The translations under genes were made by a program, and so were the position numbers. The notes below the pieces were generated by a model. The model did no database searches. It had not been told where the DNA came from and was given only the letters and a program-made list of their open reading frames with translations. Shown piece after piece: positions 5,595 to 7,854 of a stretch of DNA of 7,854 nucleotides (position 1 is the first letter of the stretch; each line of letters opens with the position of its first letter). This DNA is from JAVKBW01 sp964352715 (GTDB lineage: Bacteria; Pseudomonadota; Alphaproteobacteria; UBA8366; Aestuariispiraceae), in NCBI GenBank assembly GCA_964352715.1, contig CAYGSU010000110.1:1-7854 (forward strand), written 5' to 3'.

Positions 5595-7799
5595 ATGAAA
5601 CTTCAGAAAGACGGATATGACGCGAAGGCGTTGATATCGAACATTGCTCTGGGCCTGACGGATGGGCTTGAAAGCGCGCTGTGGTCCTATGTGTTCGCGA
5701 CAATTGTATTTGCCGGCGCCTTGTCGATTTACGTGCCGGTCGGATTGTGGATCATTCTCGCCGGCTGGGCCGTGGTCAGTATCTTTGTCGCACTGACCAG
5801 CTACATAAAAATCCATTTTGTATCGATTGACGAGCAGGCCGTCGTTATCCTTGGCTCTATCGGCGTCCTGCTTGCGGCCGATTTCGGTGCGGACGCCGCG
5901 ACCGCCAGGGGGCTGGCGACGATGCTGGCCATCATGGCAACGACAACGTTCGCCATTGCTTTCATGTTGTTTGCCGCAGCACGGTTACGCTTCTCCCGAT
6001 TGCTGGAGATACTGCCTTATCCGGTTATCTGCGGCTATATGGCGGGGATCGCCTGGCTATTGCTGGATGCTGCGGTGTCGATTTCGACCGGGACACCGAT
6101 ATCGAAGGATCTGCTGAACATCCTGCTGGTCGATAACAACCTCATCAAGTTCGTATTGGCGGTGATCGGCGGGCTGGGCATGATTGCCTTTACCCGGGGG
6201 ATTGATCGCGCCTGGGCATTGCCGGCCATCAGCCTGATTATCGTGGCGCTTTTTTATGCGGTGGCCTTTGTCAATGACATGTCGATTGAAGCCCTGGTGG
6301 CAGGCGGCTGGGTCTACGATGTGCAACTGCAGAGCAGTGACGTGCCGGCGGTGCTGCTGGGCCTGACATGGGCCGATATCGATATCGGATTTATCGTCTC
6401 TGTCCTGCCGCAGATTCTGACGATTGTTTTTCTGACCATGCTTAACAGTTCGATAAATCTTTCCATTCTGGCGGGGGAAAATCCTGAAAAGCCGTTCCGG
6501 TCGACTGAAGAAATGGCAGGGATGGGGGGTGGCAACCTGCTGCTTGGTTTCATCGCCTGCCCACCGGGATACTCCGATGCGGTGATGTCGATCATGTACA
6601 AGAAGTTCGGCGCGACCACCCGATGGGTGATGCTGGCTTCCAGCTTCGTCTGTCTGGTGGCCCTGTTCGCCGGAACGTCGATCATCAGCTATATGCCGAA
6701 TGTCCTGCTCTGTGCGTCCATTCTGCTGTTTTCGTTCCTGATGTTCTACGATTGGCTGTATGCCAATGTGCGCACTTTCACACCGCTGGACTATTCCATT
6801 GTCTGCATCATTCTTGCGTCTGTCATCGGCTTCGGATTTATCGAAGGGATCGTGGTGGGCGTGTTTCTAACGGTGATCCTTTTTGTGTTGCGCTACAGTA
6901 TGATTTCGTCCGTACAAGGGCGATACACCTTGAAAGATCATCGAAGCTCCGTCGAACGATCAACCTCCTCCAACCTTTTGCTCAATCGGCACGGTAATGA
7001 GGCATTGGTTTATACATTGCGGGGGTTTCTGTTTTTCGGCACCGCGAATTCTGTGCGTGATGTTATCCGGGAAGAGATTGCCAACGGTGAATACGAGGTC
7101 ATTCTTCTGAATTTCAGGCGCGTTACCGGGATCGATGTATCGGCCCTTAATACATTTCGGCATATCAGGGAATACTGCGATGCAACGGGCGTTGTGTTGT
7201 TGATTTCGGGTGCCTCTGAAGAGATCGAAAAGAAGCTGTTACTCTGCCGGATTGTCAGCGATACGGGCCCCAACGCCGATATTTTCAACGATGCGGATTA
7301 TGCACTCGAGCGAATGGAAGAAATTCTCCTGGCAAAGTATGCTGATGAAAATCTGCCCGTCTCGGTCATCGACCATCTGGTCAGTATCCTGGGATCGAAA
7401 CCCAAGGCGCAGGCCTTGCTCGGAATAATGGAGAGGGTCGACCTTGCGAAGGGAGAGACCCTGTTTCGTCAGGGGGAGGCAGATAACGGGTTTTTCCTTC
7501 TGGAATCCGGAAGTATGGCGGCCTCGATCGAGATTGGCGAGGGGCGGACAAAACGGATCAAGAAGTTCAATGCCGGTTCCATCATCGGCGAAATCTCTCG
7601 CTATCTCGCGACCAGAGAGCGGACGGCAACGGTTGCCGCATATGAAGATGCCGTTCTGTATCACGTGAACCCGACCAAACTTGAAGGACACGCGAATAAC
7701 GGACCTGAACTGCTGGTCATTATACATGAGCTGGTTGCCCGAACGCTGAGCGTGCGGATCGACTACATGAACAGCCGGCTGATGCGGGAACTGCCGTAA
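5595..7799 (+). CDS. SulP/SLC26-type membrane transporter fused to STAS and cyclic-nucleotide-binding domains
   Basis: A 734-aa inner-membrane protein. Residues ~15-435 are strongly hydrophobic, with roughly 10-14 membrane segments and the SulP-like CPPGYSDAVMSIMYKKFGA stretch (322-340). It lacks the classic sulfate-transporter signature, so sulfate should not be assumed. It is followed by a cytoplasmic STAS domain (~466-580) with the RVTGIDVSAL motif; Ser516 is where the SpoIIAA phospho-serine lies. A cyclic-nucleotide-binding domain occupies ~608-725, where GEISRYLATRERTATV (665-680) keeps the Glu (666) and Arg (676) used to bind the cyclic phosphate and ribose. The layout suggests an anion or organic-acid transporter gated by a cyclic nucleotide. 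From memory, the membrane part resembles the fungal YGR125W/Vsb1 branch more than ordinary bacterial sulfate permeases. The ATG at 5595 has AGGGG (5580-5584) 10 nt upstream, slightly distant; no better start exists. Codons are less GC-rich than in the neighbouring genes. Confidence 0.88.
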   Translation: MKLQKDGYDAKALISNIALGLTDGLESALWSYVFATIVFAGALSIYVPVGLWIILAGWAVVSIFVALTSYIKIHFVSIDEQAVVILGSIGVLLAADFGADAATARGLATMLAIMATTTFAIAFMLFAAARLRFSRLLEILPYPVICGYMAGIAWLLLDAAVSISTGTPISKDLLNILLVDNNLIKFVLAVIGGLGMIAFTRGIDRAWALPAISLIIVALFYAVAFVNDMSIEALVAGGWVYDVQLQSSDVPAVLLGLTWADIDIGFIVSVLPQILTIVFLTMLNSSINLSILAGENPEKPFRSTEEMAGMGGGNLLLGFIACPPGYSDAVMSIMYKKFGATTRWVMLASSFVCLVALFAGTSIISYMPNVLLCASILLFSFLMFYDWLYANVRTFTPLDYSIVCIILASVIGFGFIEGIVVGVFLTVILFVLRYSMISSVQGRYTLKDHRSSVERSTSSNLLLNRHGNEALVYTLRGFLFFGTANSVRDVIREEIANGEYEVILLNFRRVTGIDVSALNTFRHIREYCDATGVVLLISGASEEIEKKLLLCRIVSDTGPNADIFNDADYALERMEEILLAKYADENLPVSVIDHLVSILGSKPKAQALLGIMERVDLAKGETLFRQGEADNGFFLLESGSMAASIEIGEGRTKRIKKFNAGSIIGEISRYLATRERTATVAAYEDAVLYHVNPTKLEGHANNGPELLVIIHELVARTLSVRIDYMNSRLMRELP

Positions 7800-7818
7800 C
7801 GACGGAACCGGATGCTGC

Positions 7819-7854
7819 TTATTCCGCCGGCAGATAATCGATCACGGACCCGAT
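7819..7854 (-). CDS. C-terminal end of an unidentified gene (runs off the right edge)
   Basis: On the minus strand an open frame enters from the right edge and ends at TAA (7821-7819), reading IGSVIDYLPAE. It would be convergent with the transporter gene, with 19 bp between the stops. Eleven residues are too few to name a family, and the frame could be chance, though a minus-strand gene ending here fits the tight spacing seen elsewhere in the window. Confidence 0.4.
   Translation of the reverse strand: MGSVIDYLPAE

Noticed and set aside
1..7854. CRISPR arrays, tRNA or rRNA genes, insertion sequences, attachment sites
   Set aside because: None seen: no regularly spaced repeats, no transposase or integrase frames, no terminal inverted repeats and no recognisable RNA gene motifs on either strand.

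Overview
The window looks like a chromosomal contig from a high-GC proteobacterium. An alphaproteobacterium of the Rhodospirillales kind is my best guess. It rests on G/C-rich third positions, a ParD of the type common in that class, and a divergent LysR/flavin-monooxygenase locus; no marker gene settles it. A run of exactly 100 Ns (2247-2346) is an assembly-gap placeholder, so this is probably a draft or metagenome-derived scaffold.

Layout. The left edge (1-122, minus) holds the N-terminal half of a ParD-like ribbon-helix-helix antitoxin; its toxin would lie to the left, outside the window. A perfect tandem 10-bp repeat just upstream is a candidate antitoxin operator. Divergent from it, 283-2627 (plus) encodes one large lipoprotein: a lipobox signal peptide, a helical TPR-like region, and a C-terminal CHAT (caspase-like) domain. 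The N gap cuts through the CHAT domain, hides the expected catalytic histidine, and breaks the apparent reading frame.

Convergent with it, and sharing the bases TTAG at the stop codons, is a two-gene minus-strand operon. It runs from a luciferase-like flavin-dependent monooxygenase (3409-4437) to an alpha/beta hydrolase (2624-3412), joined by a 4-bp GTGA overlap. Both are probably controlled by the divergent LysR-type regulator (4560-5429). The 122-bp intergenic region carries two LysR-type T-N11-A sites with the same geometry, one before each gene. This is a self-contained oxidise-then-hydrolyse module of unknown substrate.

The right part (5595-7799, plus) is a 734-aa SulP/SLC26-type membrane transporter with a STAS domain and then a cyclic-nucleotide-binding domain. 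The substrate is unknown, and its base composition is visibly less GC-rich than that of its neighbours. A short minus-strand C-terminus (7819-7854) may begin another gene beyond the right edge.

No rRNA, tRNA, CRISPR array or insertion sequence was seen. The most distinctive items are the exported TPR-CHAT protein with two equally spaced cysteine pairs, the paired LysR operators, and the transporter-STAS-CNB fusion. None amounts to a proven new system.
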